Positions 30,306 through 39,493 of a DNA stretch of 64,000 nt are shown here, piece after piece; the stretch's first letter is position 1, and each line of letters starts with the position of its first letter. The position numbers and the translations under genes were made by a program. The notes under the pieces are model-generated. The model searched no databases, was not told the origin of the DNA, and saw nothing but the letters and a program-made list of their open reading frames with translations. Source of the DNA: Enterobacter asburiae (GTDB taxonomy: Bacteria; Pseudomonadota; Gammaproteobacteria; Enterobacterales; Enterobacteriaceae); assembly GCF_021440515.1 (NCBI RefSeq), contig NZ_JAKCMV010000039.1:18077-82076 (forward strand). The letters run 5' to 3'.

Positions 30306-30425
30306 TGGTTGTCAGCGACAATTATTCCCGTCGCGCTGAGTCAGGCTGTTTAATGGTCTGAAACCCAATTCGTTTCTGTGTGCCCACCGAACTGTCCGAT
30401 ATTTTTTGCATTGGGAGTCCCGGTC

Positions 30426-31376
30426 ATGTTGAGCGCATTTCAACTCGAAAATAACCGACTGATTCGGCTAGAAGCCGAAGAGTCGCAGCCCCTCATTGAT
30501 GCCGTATGGGTGGATCTTGTCGAGCCGGACGACGATGAACGTCTTCGCGTACAATCCGAGCTGGGACAGAGCCTGGCAACCCGTCCAGAGCTGGAAGACA
30601 TCGAAGCATCCGCCCGTTTTTTTGAAGACGAAGACGGCCTGCATATTCACTCCTTCTTCTTCTTTGAAGATGCCGAAGACCACGCGGGTAACTCCACCGT
30701 GGCATTTACCATCCGCGACGGTCGCCTGTTTACCCTGCGCGAGCGTGAACTGCCCGCGTTCCGTTTATACCGTATGCGCGCCCGCAGCCAGGCGATGATC
30801 GACGGCAATGCCTACGAGCTGCTGCTCGACCTGTTTGAAACCAAAATCGAACAGCTGGCGGACGAAATCGAAAACATCTACAGCGATCTGGAAAAGCTGA
30901 GCCGCGTCATCATGGAAGGCCATCAGGGCGATGAATATGACGAAGCGCTCTCCACGCTGGCAGAGCTGGAAGATATCGGCTGGAAGGTGCGATTGTGTCT
31001 GATGGATACCCAGCGCGCGCTGAACTTCCTGGTGCGCAAGGCGAGGCTGCCGGGCGGTCAGCTGGAGCAGGCGCGTGAGATCCTGCGCGATATTGAATCC
31101 CTGCTGCCGCACAACGAATCCCTGTTCCAGAAGGTAAACTTCCTGATGCAGGCGGCGATGGGCTTTATCAACATCGAGCAGAACCGCATCATCAAGATCT
31201 TCTCGGTGGTATCCGTGGTGTTCCTGCCGCCAACGCTGGTGGCATCAAGCTACGGGATGAACTTTGAGTTTATGCCGGAGCTGAAATGGAGCTTTGGCTA
31301 CCCGGGGGCGATTATCTTTATGATCCTCGCCGGGCTGGCGCCGTATCTGTACTTTAAGCGCAAGAACTGGCTGTAA
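30426..31376 (+). CDS. corA: Magnesium/cobalt channel CorA
   Basis: Homopentameric Mg2+ (Co2+, Ni2+) channel of the inner membrane, 316 aa. The start at 30426 ([12 protein letters not shown]) matches E. coli; 16 upstream codons are not conserved. A large acidic cytoplasmic domain precedes two membrane helices at the C-terminus. The YGMNF selectivity motif is near residue 280 at the end of helix 1, and the tail KRKNWL is basic. A regulated leader precedes it (corL and its hairpin). Confidence 0.98.
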   Translation: MLSAFQLENNRLIRLEAEESQPLIDAVWVDLVEPDDDERLRVQSELGQSLATRPELEDIEASARFFEDEDGLHIHSFFFFEDAEDHAGNSTVAFTIRDGRLFTLRERELPAFRLYRMRARSQAMIDGNAYELLLDLFETKIEQLADEIENIYSDLEKLSRVIMEGHQGDEYDEALSTLAELEDIGWKVRLCLMDTQRALNFLVRKARLPGGQLEQAREILRDIESLLPHNESLFQKVNFLMQAAMGFINIEQNRIIKIFSVVSVVFLPPTLVASSYGMNFEFMPELKWSFGYPGAIIFMILAGLAPYLYFKRKNWL

Positions 31377-31380
31377 AAAT

Positions 31381-31440
31381 CAGGCGGGTGGCGCTGCGAG
31401 TGAATTCCCTCGCCCCTTCGGGGAGAGGGTTAGGGTGAGG
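31381..31440. repeat. REP fragment plus CCCTC...GAGGG hairpin repeat
   Basis: A truncated REP-like piece (GCGGGTGGCGCTGCG, 31384-31398) is followed by an imperfect hairpin at 31407-31429 (CCCTCGCCCC, TTCG loop, GGGGAGAGGG) and the sequence TTAGGGTGAGGG. Similar hairpin units recur between genes in enterobacteria. It could end corA transcripts, though no T-run follows. Confidence 0.6.
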
Positions 31441-31776
31441 GGGAACATACGGCTCAGGTGGTCATTCCGTTCACCTCAGGTTCCTTGCTTCTCTGTCACC
31501 ACAATACTTGTGAACGTGTCAGGGTGGTTCACCGCCACCACCCTGACAACCCGGGCTCCCGGCAAGAAAATCGTCGCTTCGCGATACCCTCAGCTTATTC
31601 CTTCATGCTATCGGGTCGGGCACCAGCCTGCATCCATGCAGGCTATGCCCTCTCGGCGCGTCCATGCGCCTCGCCCCGGCATTACGGAAACGCTTCGGCG
31701 ATTTACAGCCGGACAATGGCGTCGCTGTAACGCATTTATCTATATGTAATTATTCTCATCGCTTTATGAGAAAAAA
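31440..31776. repeat. Dispersed structured intergenic element, copy A
   Basis: This 337-bp non-coding stretch between corA and rarD matches another at 45578-45916 over its whole length, with many substitutions. Shared blocks include TTCCGTTCACCT, TGTGAACGTGTCAGGG, CGGCAAGAAAATCGTCGCTT, CGCTTCGGCGATTT and CTATATGT/TTATATGT. It contains an 11-bp hairpin (31518-31547), a 9-bp hairpin (31625-31644) and a smaller one (31655-31670). Short reading frames across it are not conserved in copy B, so it is more likely an RNA or DNA structure than a gene. I cannot name the family. Confidence 0.75.
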
Positions 31777-31784
31777 TGACCGGG

Positions 31785-31810
31785 AACCCTCAGCCCAGTG
31801 GATGAGGGGA
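31785..31810 (-). terminator. Possible terminator after rarD
   Basis: On the minus strand, a CCCTCA / TGAGGG stem lies within a few bases of the rarD stop and is followed about 10 nt later by TTTTTT. The stem is short and the T-run is offset, so this is tentative. Confidence 0.35.
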
Positions 31811-31813
31811 ACA

Positions 31814-32710
31814 TCACAACCCTTTACGCACCCTGCGCTGCGTATAAATCGCATCCGCGACAAAAATCGCCAGCGCCACCCAGATGAACGCGAAGGTCAC
31901 CATCTTATCCGCACCCGGTACTTCCCCGTAGAACAGCACCGCTAACAGGAACATCAGCGTTGGGCCGATGTACTGGAAAAAGCCCAGCGTCGACAGGCGC
32001 AGGCGCGTTGCCGCACCGGTAAAGCACAGCAGCGGAATGGTGGTGACAACACCGGCGGCAATCAGCAGCAGGTTGAGCGACATCGGGTTCTGCCCCATAT
32101 GGCTGGTGGCGCTGTCGGCAATACCAAACAGATAAATCGCCGCCACCGGCAGCAGCCACAGGGTTTCAAACAGCATCCCGGTCTGGGCTTCTACCGCAAT
32201 TTTCTTACGCACCAGGCCGTAGAAGGCAAAGCTGAACGCCAGTCCGAGGGCAATAATCGGCAGCGAGCCGAAGGTCCAGAGCTGCACCAGCACGCCGCAG
32301 AAGGCCAGAATCACCGCCACCCACTGCATCCGGCGGAAGCGCTCGCCGAGGAAAATCATCCCCAGCACGATGTTGACCAGCGGGTTAATAAAGTAGCCGA
32401 GGCTGGCTTCAAGCATGTGATGGTTGTTCACCGCCCAGATAAACAGCAGCCAGTTACCGCCAATCAGCACCGCCGAGAGCGCCAGCAGGAAAATCTTCTT
32501 TGGCGTTTTCAGCAGCGTTTTCACGCCGGACCACTGACGGCTGACGCTCATCAGGGCAATCATAAAGAAAAACGACCAGATCACGCGGTGAGTGAGGATC
32601 TCATCGGCCGGTACGTAAGCGATCAGTTTGAAGTACGCCGGTGCGATACCCCAAATAAAATAAGCGGCGAGGGCGAGTAGCACGCCCTGCCGCGTCTGTT
32701 TAGCATCCAT
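31814..32710 (-). CDS. rarD: EamA/DMT-superfamily transporter RarD
   Basis: A 298-aa, ten-helix drug/metabolite transporter of the RarD type. The N-terminus KQTRQGVLLALAAYFIWGIAPAYFK with its WG motif in helix 1, YFINPLVNIVLGMIFLGERF near residue 100 and the duplicated EamA half with FQYIGPTLMFLLAVLFYGE near 240 are typical. It was named for chloramphenicol resistance; the natural substrate is unknown. In E. coli yigF and yigG lie between corA and rarD; here a repeat element takes that place. Confidence 0.94.
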   Translation of the reverse strand: MDAKQTRQGVLLALAAYFIWGIAPAYFKLIAYVPADEILTHRVIWSFFFMIALMSVSRQWSGVKTLLKTPKKIFLLALSAVLIGGNWLLFIWAVNNHHMLEASLGYFINPLVNIVLGMIFLGERFRRMQWVAVILAFCGVLVQLWTFGSLPIIALGLAFSFAFYGLVRKKIAVEAQTGMLFETLWLLPVAAIYLFGIADSATSHMGQNPMSLNLLLIAAGVVTTIPLLCFTGAATRLRLSTLGFFQYIGPTLMFLLAVLFYGEVPGADKMVTFAFIWVALAIFVADAIYTQRRVRKGL

Positions 32711-32761
32711 CGGGAAAATCCGTTACAAAAAAGTGGACACACTTTACCCGATTTTACGGCC

Positions 32762-33229
32762 TCAACCCACCATATAAGTGGCTGTTGCGCTGGCGATATA
32801 AACCTGCTCTTCGTTATGCAGCTCGACCCGCGCCACCGCCACTTTGTTACCCGCGCGTAACAGGCTGCTGGTGGCGGTAAAGCGATTTCCCCGGCCAGGG
32901 CGCAGGTAATCGACGCGTAAATCAATGGTGCCCATCCGCGACAGGCGCTGGCGCAGCTCGTCTTCATTGATGGTGTCATGGCGCGCCAGCGTGCTGCCCA
33001 CGCAGACCAGCCCCGCCGCTACGTCCAGCGCCGAAGCAATCACGCCGCCGTGCAAAATGCTTTGCGCCCAGTTACCTACCATCATCGGCTGGTTATTAAA
33101 GCTGAGCAGGGCAAAGTCCTTTTCGTAGCGCTCAAGCTCCAGCCCGAGCGCGCGGTTAAACGGCATGTGGTAAACAAAAATCTCGCCTACGAGTTTTAAA
33201 GCTTCTTCAGCGGTAAGCGTGGCTGACAT
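32762..33229 (-). CDS. yigI: Hot-dog thioesterase-family protein YigI
   Basis: A 155-aa PaaI-like thioesterase. The start at 33229 ([15 protein letters not shown]) matches E. coli; 15 codons upstream are not conserved. The hot-dog signature is seen in [24 protein letters not shown] near residues 50-75, with the HGG turn. A role as an acyl-CoA thioesterase is predicted from the fold and from E. coli work. It lies 51 nt upstream of rarD on the same strand, so the two may be cotranscribed. Confidence 0.92.
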   Translation of the reverse strand: MSATLTAEEALKLVGEIFVYHMPFNRALGLELERYEKDFALLSFNNQPMMVGNWAQSILHGGVIASALDVAAGLVCVGSTLARHDTINEDELRQRLSRMGTIDLRVDYLRPGRGNRFTATSSLLRAGNKVAVARVELHNEEQVYIASATATYMVG

Positions 33230-33394
33230 GAGAGGTGATGTCCTTATTGTTAACAAAATGTTGATTTTATGCATCGCCGATAAGGATTTCCACTTTCAGA
33301 AACCAGGATGCAGACGTTACGCCAGAACTCTGTAGAATGTCTGACCATAACAATTCACTTTATTTAATGTCTTTATTTCAGGAGAACACCACCG

Positions 33395-34264
33395 ATGCGG
33401 ACGTATCTGGGTTGGTTACTGGCGGCCGTTGCGCTGCCTGTCACAGCATTTGCGCAGGAAGCGACGGTTAAAGAGGTGCATGACAAACCTGCGGTGCGCG
33501 GCAGCGTTATCGCCAACATGCTCCAGGAGCACGACAATCCGTTTACGCTCTACCCCTACGACACCAACTACGTGATTTACACTCAGACCAGCGATCTCAA
33601 TAAAGAAGCGATAAGCTCCTATAACTGGTCTGATAATGCGCGTAAAGATGAGGTGAAGTTCCAGCTGAGCCTGGCGTTCCCGTTCTGGCGCGGCATTCTG
33701 GGGCCGAACTCGGTGCTCGGTGCCTCTTATACCCAGAAGTCGTGGTGGCAGCTCTCTAACAGCGGTGAATCCTCGCCGTTCCGCGAAACCAACTATGAGC
33801 CGCAGCTGTTCCTCGGCTTCGCGACGGATTACGAATTCGCAGGCTGGACGCTGCGCGACGTGGAGATGGGCTACAATCATGATTCCAACGGTCGTTCCGA
33901 TCCAACGTCCCGCAGCTGGAACCGTCTTTATACCCGCCTGATGGCGCAAAACGGCAACTTTATGGTGGAGGTGAAGCCGTGGTACGTGATCGGCGATACC
34001 GATGACAACCCGGATATCACCAAGTACATGGGCTATTACCAGCTCAAAATCGGCTACCAGCTTGGCGATGCGGTGCTGAGCGCGAAAGGCCAGTACAACT
34101 GGAACACCGGCTACGGCGGCGCGGAGCTGGGCCTGAGCTATCCAATGACCAAACACGTGCGCATCTACACGCAGGTGTACAGCGGGTACGGCGAGTCGCT
34201 GATCGACTACAACTTCAACCAGACCCGCGTCGGTGTGGGCGTGATGTTGAACGATCTTTTCTAA
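33395..34264 (+). CDS. pldA: Outer membrane phospholipase A (OMPLA)
   Basis: Calcium-dependent beta-barrel phospholipase (289 aa) that removes mislocalised phospholipids from the outer leaflet. A cleavable signal peptide covers residues 1-20 (cut after AFA). The catalytic His/Ser pair lies in MGYNHDSNGRSD near residues 160-166 and the Asn about 12 residues on (SWNRLY). The C-terminus ends in Phe, as barrel proteins do. GGAG precedes the ATG. A terminator follows before recQ. Confidence 0.97.
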   Translation: MRTYLGWLLAAVALPVTAFAQEATVKEVHDKPAVRGSVIANMLQEHDNPFTLYPYDTNYVIYTQTSDLNKEAISSYNWSDNARKDEVKFQLSLAFPFWRGILGPNSVLGASYTQKSWWQLSNSGESSPFRETNYEPQLFLGFATDYEFAGWTLRDVEMGYNHDSNGRSDPTSRSWNRLYTRLMAQNGNFMVEVKPWYVIGDTDDNPDITKYMGYYQLKIGYQLGDAVLSAKGQYNWNTGYGGAELGLSYPMTKHVRIYTQVYSGYGESLIDYNFNQTRVGVGVMLNDLF

Positions 34265-34306
34265 GCCGCTCGAATGTTTTTGCGTTAAACGTTGAAGTTT
34301 CTCTCT

Positions 34307-34336
34307 CAGGCGCTGAAAATAGCGCCTGTTTTATTT
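34307..34336 (+). terminator. Intrinsic terminator of pldA
   Basis: CAGGCGCT / AGCGCCTG with a 6-nt loop is followed by TTTTATTT. It lies only about 20 nt upstream of the recQ start, so any pldA read-through into recQ must pass it. Confidence 0.8.
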
Positions 34337-34354
34337 CTGGTGGGTGGGGTTAAT

Positions 34355-36184
34355 GTGGCGCAGGCGGAAGTTTTGAATCAGGAGTCGCTGGCTAAACAGG
34401 TTTTGCATGAAACCTTCGGCTATCAGCAGTTCCGCCCCGGCCAGGAAACCATCATCGAAACCGTGCTGGAAGGCCGCGACTGCCTGGTGGTCATGCCGAC
34501 CGGCGGCGGTAAATCCCTCTGCTATCAGGTGCCCGCGCTGGTGCTTAACGGCCTGACGGTCGTGGTATCCCCGCTCATTTCCCTGATGAAAGACCAGGTT
34601 GACCAGCTGCTCGCTAACGGCGTGGCGGCGGCCTGTCTTAACTCGACGCAGACCCGCGAGCAGCAGCAAGAGGTGATGGCGGGCTGTCGTACCGGGCAGA
34701 TCCGCCTGCTGTACATCGCGCCCGAACGTCTGATGCTGGATAACTTCCTCGATCATCTGGCGCACTGGAATCCGGTGCTGCTGGCGGTGGATGAAGCGCA
34801 CTGTATCTCCCAGTGGGGACACGACTTCCGCCCGGAATATGCGGCGCTTGGGCAGCTGCGTCAGCGCTTCCCCGAACTGCCGTTTATGGCGCTGACCGCC
34901 ACGGCGGACGACACCACCCGGCTGGACATTGTGCGTCTGCTGGGGCTAAAAGACCCCTATATTCAGGTCAGCAGCTTCGACCGCCCGAACATCCGCTACA
35001 TGCTGATGGAAAAGTTCAAGCCGCTGGATCAGCTCTTACGCTACGTGCAGGAGCAGCGCGGTAAATCCGGCATCATTTACTGCAACAGCCGTGCGAAGGT
35101 AGAAGATACCGCCGCGCGTCTGCAAAACCGCGGCTTTAGCGCGGCGGCCTACCATGCTGGGCTGGAAAACCACATCCGCGCCGACGTGCAGGAGAAATTC
35201 CAGCGCGACGATCTGCAAATCGTGGTGGCGACCGTGGCGTTCGGTATGGGCATTAACAAGCCCAACGTGCGCTTTGTGGTCCATTTCGACATTCCGCGCA
35301 ATATCGAATCCTATTACCAGGAAACCGGCCGCGCCGGGCGTGACGGCCTGCCCGCTGAGGCGATGCTGTTTTACGATCCGGCGGACATGGCGTGGCTGCG
35401 CCGCTGTCTCGAAGAGAAGCCGCAGGGGCAGTTGCAGGATATCGAACGCCATAAGCTCAACGCGATGGGGGCGTTTGCCGAAGCGCAAACCTGCCGCCGC
35501 CTTGTGCTGCTCAACTACTTTGGCGAAGGGCGTCAGGAGCCGTGCGGCAACTGCGATATCTGCCTCGATCCGCCAAAGCAGTACGATGGCCTGATGGACG
35601 CGCGTAAGGCGCTGTCGACCATTTACCGCGTTAATCAGCGCTTCGGGATGGGTTACGTGGTGGAGGTGCTGCGCGGGGCCAATAACCAGCGTATCCGGGA
35701 CATGGGCCACGACAAGCTGCCCGTCTACGGCATCGGTAAAGACCAGAGTCATGAGCACTGGGTCAGTATTATCCGTCAGCTTATTCACCTCGGCTTTGCC
35801 ACGCAAAATATTGCCCAGCACTCCGCGCTACAGCTGACCGAAGCCGCGCGCCCGGTGCTGCGCGGCGATGTTGAGCTTAAGCTCGCCGTGCCGCGCGTGG
35901 TGGCACTCAAACCGCGCGTGATGCAAAAATCCTACGGCGGCAACTACGACCGTAAGCTGTTCGCCAAGCTGCGCAAGCTGCGTAAGGCCATCGCCGACGA
36001 AGAGAACATCCCGCCTTATGTGGTGTTTAACGACGCAACGCTGATCGAAATGGCCGAGCAGACACCGCTCAGCGCCGGCGAAATGCTCAGCGTTAACGGC
36101 GTCGGCACGCGCAAGCTGGAGCGTTTCGGGAAAGAGTTTATGGCACTTATTCGCTCTCACGTCGACGGCGAAGATGAGGAGTAG
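34355..36184 (+). CDS. recQ: ATP-dependent DNA helicase RecQ
   Basis: 3'-5' SF2 helicase of the RecF pathway and illegitimate-recombination control. The GTG start at 34355 (MAQAEVLN) gives 609 aa; 21 codons upstream are open but run through the pldA terminator. Walker A is PTGGGKS near residue 50, and DEAHCISQWGHDFRPEY near 147 holds motif II and the aromatic-rich loop. The zinc site is C...CGNCDIC near 380-403, and HRDC is C-terminal (SAGEMLSVNGVGTRKLERFG). Confidence 0.98.
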   Translation: MAQAEVLNQESLAKQVLHETFGYQQFRPGQETIIETVLEGRDCLVVMPTGGGKSLCYQVPALVLNGLTVVVSPLISLMKDQVDQLLANGVAAACLNSTQTREQQQEVMAGCRTGQIRLLYIAPERLMLDNFLDHLAHWNPVLLAVDEAHCISQWGHDFRPEYAALGQLRQRFPELPFMALTATADDTTRLDIVRLLGLKDPYIQVSSFDRPNIRYMLMEKFKPLDQLLRYVQEQRGKSGIIYCNSRAKVEDTAARLQNRGFSAAAYHAGLENHIRADVQEKFQRDDLQIVVATVAFGMGINKPNVRFVVHFDIPRNIESYYQETGRAGRDGLPAEAMLFYDPADMAWLRRCLEEKPQGQLQDIERHKLNAMGAFAEAQTCRRLVLLNYFGEGRQEPCGNCDICLDPPKQYDGLMDARKALSTIYRVNQRFGMGYVVEVLRGANNQRIRDMGHDKLPVYGIGKDQSHEHWVSIIRQLIHLGFATQNIAQHSALQLTEAARPVLRGDVELKLAVPRVVALKPRVMQKSYGGNYDRKLFAKLRKLRKAIADEENIPPYVVFNDATLIEMAEQTPLSAGEMLSVNGVGTRKLERFGKEFMALIRSHVDGEDEE

Positions 36185-36245
36185 TCAGCCGGTCAAAAAA
36201 GTGCCAGGATGATGACTCACTACATTATTCCCCCGCGAGTTAATT

Positions 36246-36866
36246 ATGTTAATGCTATTTCTTACAGTGGCGTTGGTGCATATCGTTGCGCTGATGAGCC
36301 CTGGCCCTGACTTTTTCTTCGTGTCGCAAACCGCCGTCAGCCGCTCCCGCAAAGAGGCGATGATGGGCGTTCTGGGCATCACTATGGGCGTCATGGTGTG
36401 GGCGGCAGTCGCGCTGCTTGGCCTGAACCTGATCCTCGCGAAAATGGCCTGGCTGCACAACATCATTATGGTCGGCGGCGGTCTGTACCTGTGCTGGATG
36501 GGCTACCAGATGCTGCGCGGGGCGCTGAAAAAAGAAGAGAAGAAAGCAGAAGAGCCAAAGGTGGAGCTGGCGACCGGCGGCAAAAGCTTTGTTAAAGGGC
36601 TGCTTACCAATCTCGCAAACCCGAAAGCCATTATCTACTTCGGCTCCGTCTTCTCGCTGTTTGTCGGCGATAGCGTCGGCGCAGGCGCGCGCTGGGGAAT
36701 TTTCCTGCTGATCGTGGTGGAAACCTTCGCCTGGTTCACCATCGTGGCGAGCCTGTTTGCCCTACCGGCGATGCGCCGCGGCTATCAGCGCATCGCGAAG
36801 TGGATTGACGGCTTTGCCGGCGCGTTGTTCACCGGCTTTGGTATTCATCTGATCATTTCGCGCTAA
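36246..36866 (+). CDS. rhtC: Threonine exporter RhtC
   Basis: LysE-family amino-acid exporter, 206 aa, about six hydrophobic segments. The family N-terminus [28 protein letters not shown] and the central [21 protein letters not shown] are present. RhtC exports L-threonine in E. coli. Its stop overlaps that of the opposing rhtB by the shared bases CTAA, with no terminator between them. Confidence 0.95.
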   Translation: MLMLFLTVALVHIVALMSPGPDFFFVSQTAVSRSRKEAMMGVLGITMGVMVWAAVALLGLNLILAKMAWLHNIIMVGGGLYLCWMGYQMLRGALKKEEKKAEEPKVELATGGKSFVKGLLTNLANPKAIIYFGSVFSLFVGDSVGAGARWGIFLLIVVETFAWFTIVASLFALPAMRRGYQRIAKWIDGFAGALFTGFGIHLIISR

Positions 36867-37483
36867 GCATGACGCGCTGACGCAAGCAGCGCGCCAACCA
36901 GCATAAACAGCGAACCGAACACTTTATTCAGGGCCTTCATCTGTTTAGGCCCTTTGATCCACGCCGCAATCCGCTGTGCGAGCGTCGCATAACCAATCAT
37001 CACAATAATATCGACGATAATGGTGGTCGCTCCGAGAACCACGTACTGCATCACCTGTGCCTGATGCGGCACGATAAACTGCGGGAATAGGGCGGCGAGG
37101 AACACGATGCTTTTTGGATTCGTCAGGTTGACGAACACCGCCCGCTTGAACAAATGGCCGCGCGATTGGGTTTGCGCCAGCGTATTAAGATTGATCGAGC
37201 CCGCCGCGCGCCACTGCTGAATGCCCAGCAAGATCAGGTAGGCGGCACCGGCCCATTTCAGCACCTCAAACGCCAGCACCGAGCGCGAGAACAACGTTCC
37301 CAGGCCAATCCCCACCAGCACGATGTGGATGCCTAACCCGGCCTGCAAACCCGCAATGGACGCCGCCGCGCCGCGATAGCCGTGATTGATAGAGGTCGTC
37401 ATGGTATTGATGGCGCCAGAGCCAGGTGAAAGGCTGAGGATAATGGATGTCAGCAGGTACGCGAACCACCATTCGAAGGTCAT
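36863..37483 (-). CDS. rhtB: Homoserine/homoserine lactone exporter RhtB
   Basis: LysE-family exporter, 206 aa, paralogous to RhtC and convergent with it. [24 protein letters not shown] near residue 17 and [20 protein letters not shown] near 117 are the matching family segments. E. coli RhtB exports homoserine and its lactone. Divergent from pldB. Confidence 0.95.
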   Translation of the reverse strand: MTFEWWFAYLLTSIILSLSPGSGAINTMTTSINHGYRGAAASIAGLQAGLGIHIVLVGIGLGTLFSRSVLAFEVLKWAGAAYLILLGIQQWRAAGSINLNTLAQTQSRGHLFKRAVFVNLTNPKSIVFLAALFPQFIVPHQAQVMQYVVLGATTIIVDIIVMIGYATLAQRIAAWIKGPKQMKALNKVFGSLFMLVGALLASARHA

Positions 37484-37592
37484 TTGAAACTCCCTGATCG
37501 TCTGTTTTTATGCCACAATACGCTATTGTTACGGCATTTTGTGACCAGTAGCGAAAAAACGATATTCCTTGGCTTACGGGGGTGGAAACCCG

Positions 37593-38585
37593 ATGTTTCA
37601 ACAGAAAAAGGATTGGGAAACACGAGAAAACGCTTTTGCCGCTTTCTCTATGGGCCCGCTGACCGATTTCTGGCGTCAGCGTGAGGAAGATGAGTTTATC
37701 GGCGTCGGTGCTATTCCGGTGCGCTTTGTCCGTTTTCGCGATGAGAAAAACGATCGCGTCATTGTCGTTTGCCCTGGGCGTATTGAAAGCTATGTAAAGT
37801 ATGCGGAGCTGGCCTACGACCTGTTCCATCTTGGCTTTGATGTGTTGATTATCGACCATCGCGGTCAGGGGCTTTCGGGGCGAATGCTGGCGGATACGCA
37901 TCGCGGGCACGTTGAGCAGTTCAGCGATTACGTTGAGGATTTGGCCGCATTCTGGCAGCAGGAAGTTCAGCCCGGCCCGTGGCGCAAGCGTTATATCCTC
38001 GCGCATTCGATGGGCGGCGCCATTTCAACGCTCTTTTTGCAGCGCTATGAGCACCAGTGTGATGCCATTGCGCTTACCGCGCCGATGTACGGCATCGTGA
38101 TACGTTTACCCGACTGGATGGTACGCCATTTACTCGACTGGGCTGAGGGCCATCAGCGCATTCGTGAAAACTATGCCATCGGAACCGGGCGCTGGCGGGC
38201 ATTGCCTTTCGCCATCAACGTGTTGACCCACAGCGGACAGCGTTATCGTCGTAACCTGCGTTTTTATGCCGATGAACCCCGCCTGCGCGTGGGTGGCCCC
38301 ACCTGGCACTGGGTGCGGGAAGGCATTCTTGCCGGAGAGCAGGTTCTTGCGGGCGCTGCCGATGACGACACGCCAATGCTCTTGATTCAGGCGGAAGAAG
38401 AGCATGTGGTGGATAACCGTATGCATGACCGCTTTTGTGAACTGCGCGCCGCCGCGGGTCATCCCTGCGAAGGGGGTAAACCGCTGGTCATAAAAGGCGC
38501 GTACCATGAGATCCTTTTTGAAAAGGACGCCATGCGCTCAGTCGCGCTCAACGCCATCGTCGAGTTTTTCGACCGGCATAACTGA
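37593..38585 (+). CDS. pldB: Lysophospholipase L2
   Basis: Alpha/beta-hydrolase of 330 aa acting on lysophospholipids. The start at 37593 (MFQQKKDWETRENAFAAF) matches E. coli; eight upstream codons are not conserved. The nucleophile elbow is AHSMGGAIS near residue 138, the acid lies around LLIQAEEEHVVDN, and the catalytic His is in KGAYHEILFE near 308. The C-terminus is about ten residues shorter than E. coli PldB as I recall it, ending right after FFDRHN. Confidence 0.95.
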   Translation: MFQQKKDWETRENAFAAFSMGPLTDFWRQREEDEFIGVGAIPVRFVRFRDEKNDRVIVVCPGRIESYVKYAELAYDLFHLGFDVLIIDHRGQGLSGRMLADTHRGHVEQFSDYVEDLAAFWQQEVQPGPWRKRYILAHSMGGAISTLFLQRYEHQCDAIALTAPMYGIVIRLPDWMVRHLLDWAEGHQRIRENYAIGTGRWRALPFAINVLTHSGQRYRRNLRFYADEPRLRVGGPTWHWVREGILAGEQVLAGAADDDTPMLLIQAEEEHVVDNRMHDRFCELRAAAGHPCEGGKPLVIKGAYHEILFEKDAMRSVALNAIVEFFDRHN

Positions 38586-38610
38586 TTTTTTATTGAGGTT
38601 AAATTTCCCT

Positions 38611-39411
38611 ATGTACCAGGTTGTTGCGTCTGACTTAGATGGCACGCTGCTTTCTCCCGATCACACCCTATCGCCTTACGCGAAAGAAACCCTGAAACTC
38701 CTGACCGCCCGTGGCGTGAACTTCGTGTTTGCCACCGGCCGCCACCACGTGGACGTGGGGCAGATCCGCGATAACCTGGACATCAAAGCCTATATGATCA
38801 CCTCCAACGGTGCGCGCGTACACGACACCGACGGCAACCTGATCTTTACCCATAACCTGGATCGCGATATCGCCAGCGATCTCTTCGGGGTGGTGCATAA
38901 CAGTCCGGACATCATCACCAACGTTTACCGCGACGATGAGTGGTTTATGAATCGTCATCGCCCGGACGAGATGCGTTTCTTCAAAGAGGCGGTCTTTAAC
39001 TACTCCCTGTATGAGCCGGGCCTGCTGGATCCTGAAGGCATCAGCAAAGTGTTCTTCACCTGCGAAAGCCATGAAGCGCTGCTGCCGCTGGAGCAGGCGA
39101 TCAACGCCCGCTGGGGCGATCGCGTCAACGTCAGCTTCTCCACGCTGACCTGTCTGGAAGTGATGGCGGGCGGCGTTTCCAAAGGACACGCGCTGGAAGC
39201 CGTGGCCCAGCGCCTGGGCTTTGAGCTGAAAGACTGCATCGCGTTTGGCGACGGCATGAACGACGCCGAGATGCTCTCCATGGCGGGCAAAGGCTGCATC
39301 ATGGAAAACGCGCACCAGCGCCTGAAAGATCTGCACCCGGAGCTGGAAGTGATCGGCACCAACGCCGATAACGCCGTGCCGAAATACCTGCGTAAACTGT
39401 TCCTTGAATAA
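38611..39411 (+). CDS. yigL: HAD IIB phosphatase YigL (pyridoxal phosphate phosphatase)
   Basis: 266-aa Cof-type HAD hydrolase. The start at 38611 (MYQVVASDLDGTLLSP) carries motif I; the frame is open 35 codons upstream inside pldB but without conservation. ITSNGARVHD near residue 64 is motif II. The lysine in GGVSKGHALEAV near 190 and FGDGMNDAEML near 213 complete the site. E. coli YigL dephosphorylates PLP and sugar phosphates, and its mRNA is stabilised by the sRNA SgrS. It lies 25 nt after pldB. Confidence 0.95.
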   Translation: MYQVVASDLDGTLLSPDHTLSPYAKETLKLLTARGVNFVFATGRHHVDVGQIRDNLDIKAYMITSNGARVHDTDGNLIFTHNLDRDIASDLFGVVHNSPDIITNVYRDDEWFMNRHRPDEMRFFKEAVFNYSLYEPGLLDPEGISKVFFTCESHEALLPLEQAINARWGDRVNVSFSTLTCLEVMAGGVSKGHALEAVAQRLGFELKDCIAFGDGMNDAEMLSMAGKGCIMENAHQRLKDLHPELEVIGTNADNAVPKYLRKLFLE

Positions 39412-39493
39412 TCTTCATTTGGTTGTTTAACGTCCAGTTGTCAACCAAAGAGTTCGCTACAATGCCTGTCCTTCTTTCTGAGAGACAAGCATT

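Noticed and set aside
31435..31749. A 104-codon plus-strand frame within the corA-rarD gap
   Set aside because: It runs through the structured repeat element; copy B does not preserve the frame, and substitutions favour pairing rather than codons.
39418..39449. Inverted repeat upstream of yigM as a BirA operator
   Set aside because: One arm (TTGTCAACC) resembles a BirA half-site, but a partner half at the required spacing is not present, so I do not annotate it as an operator.
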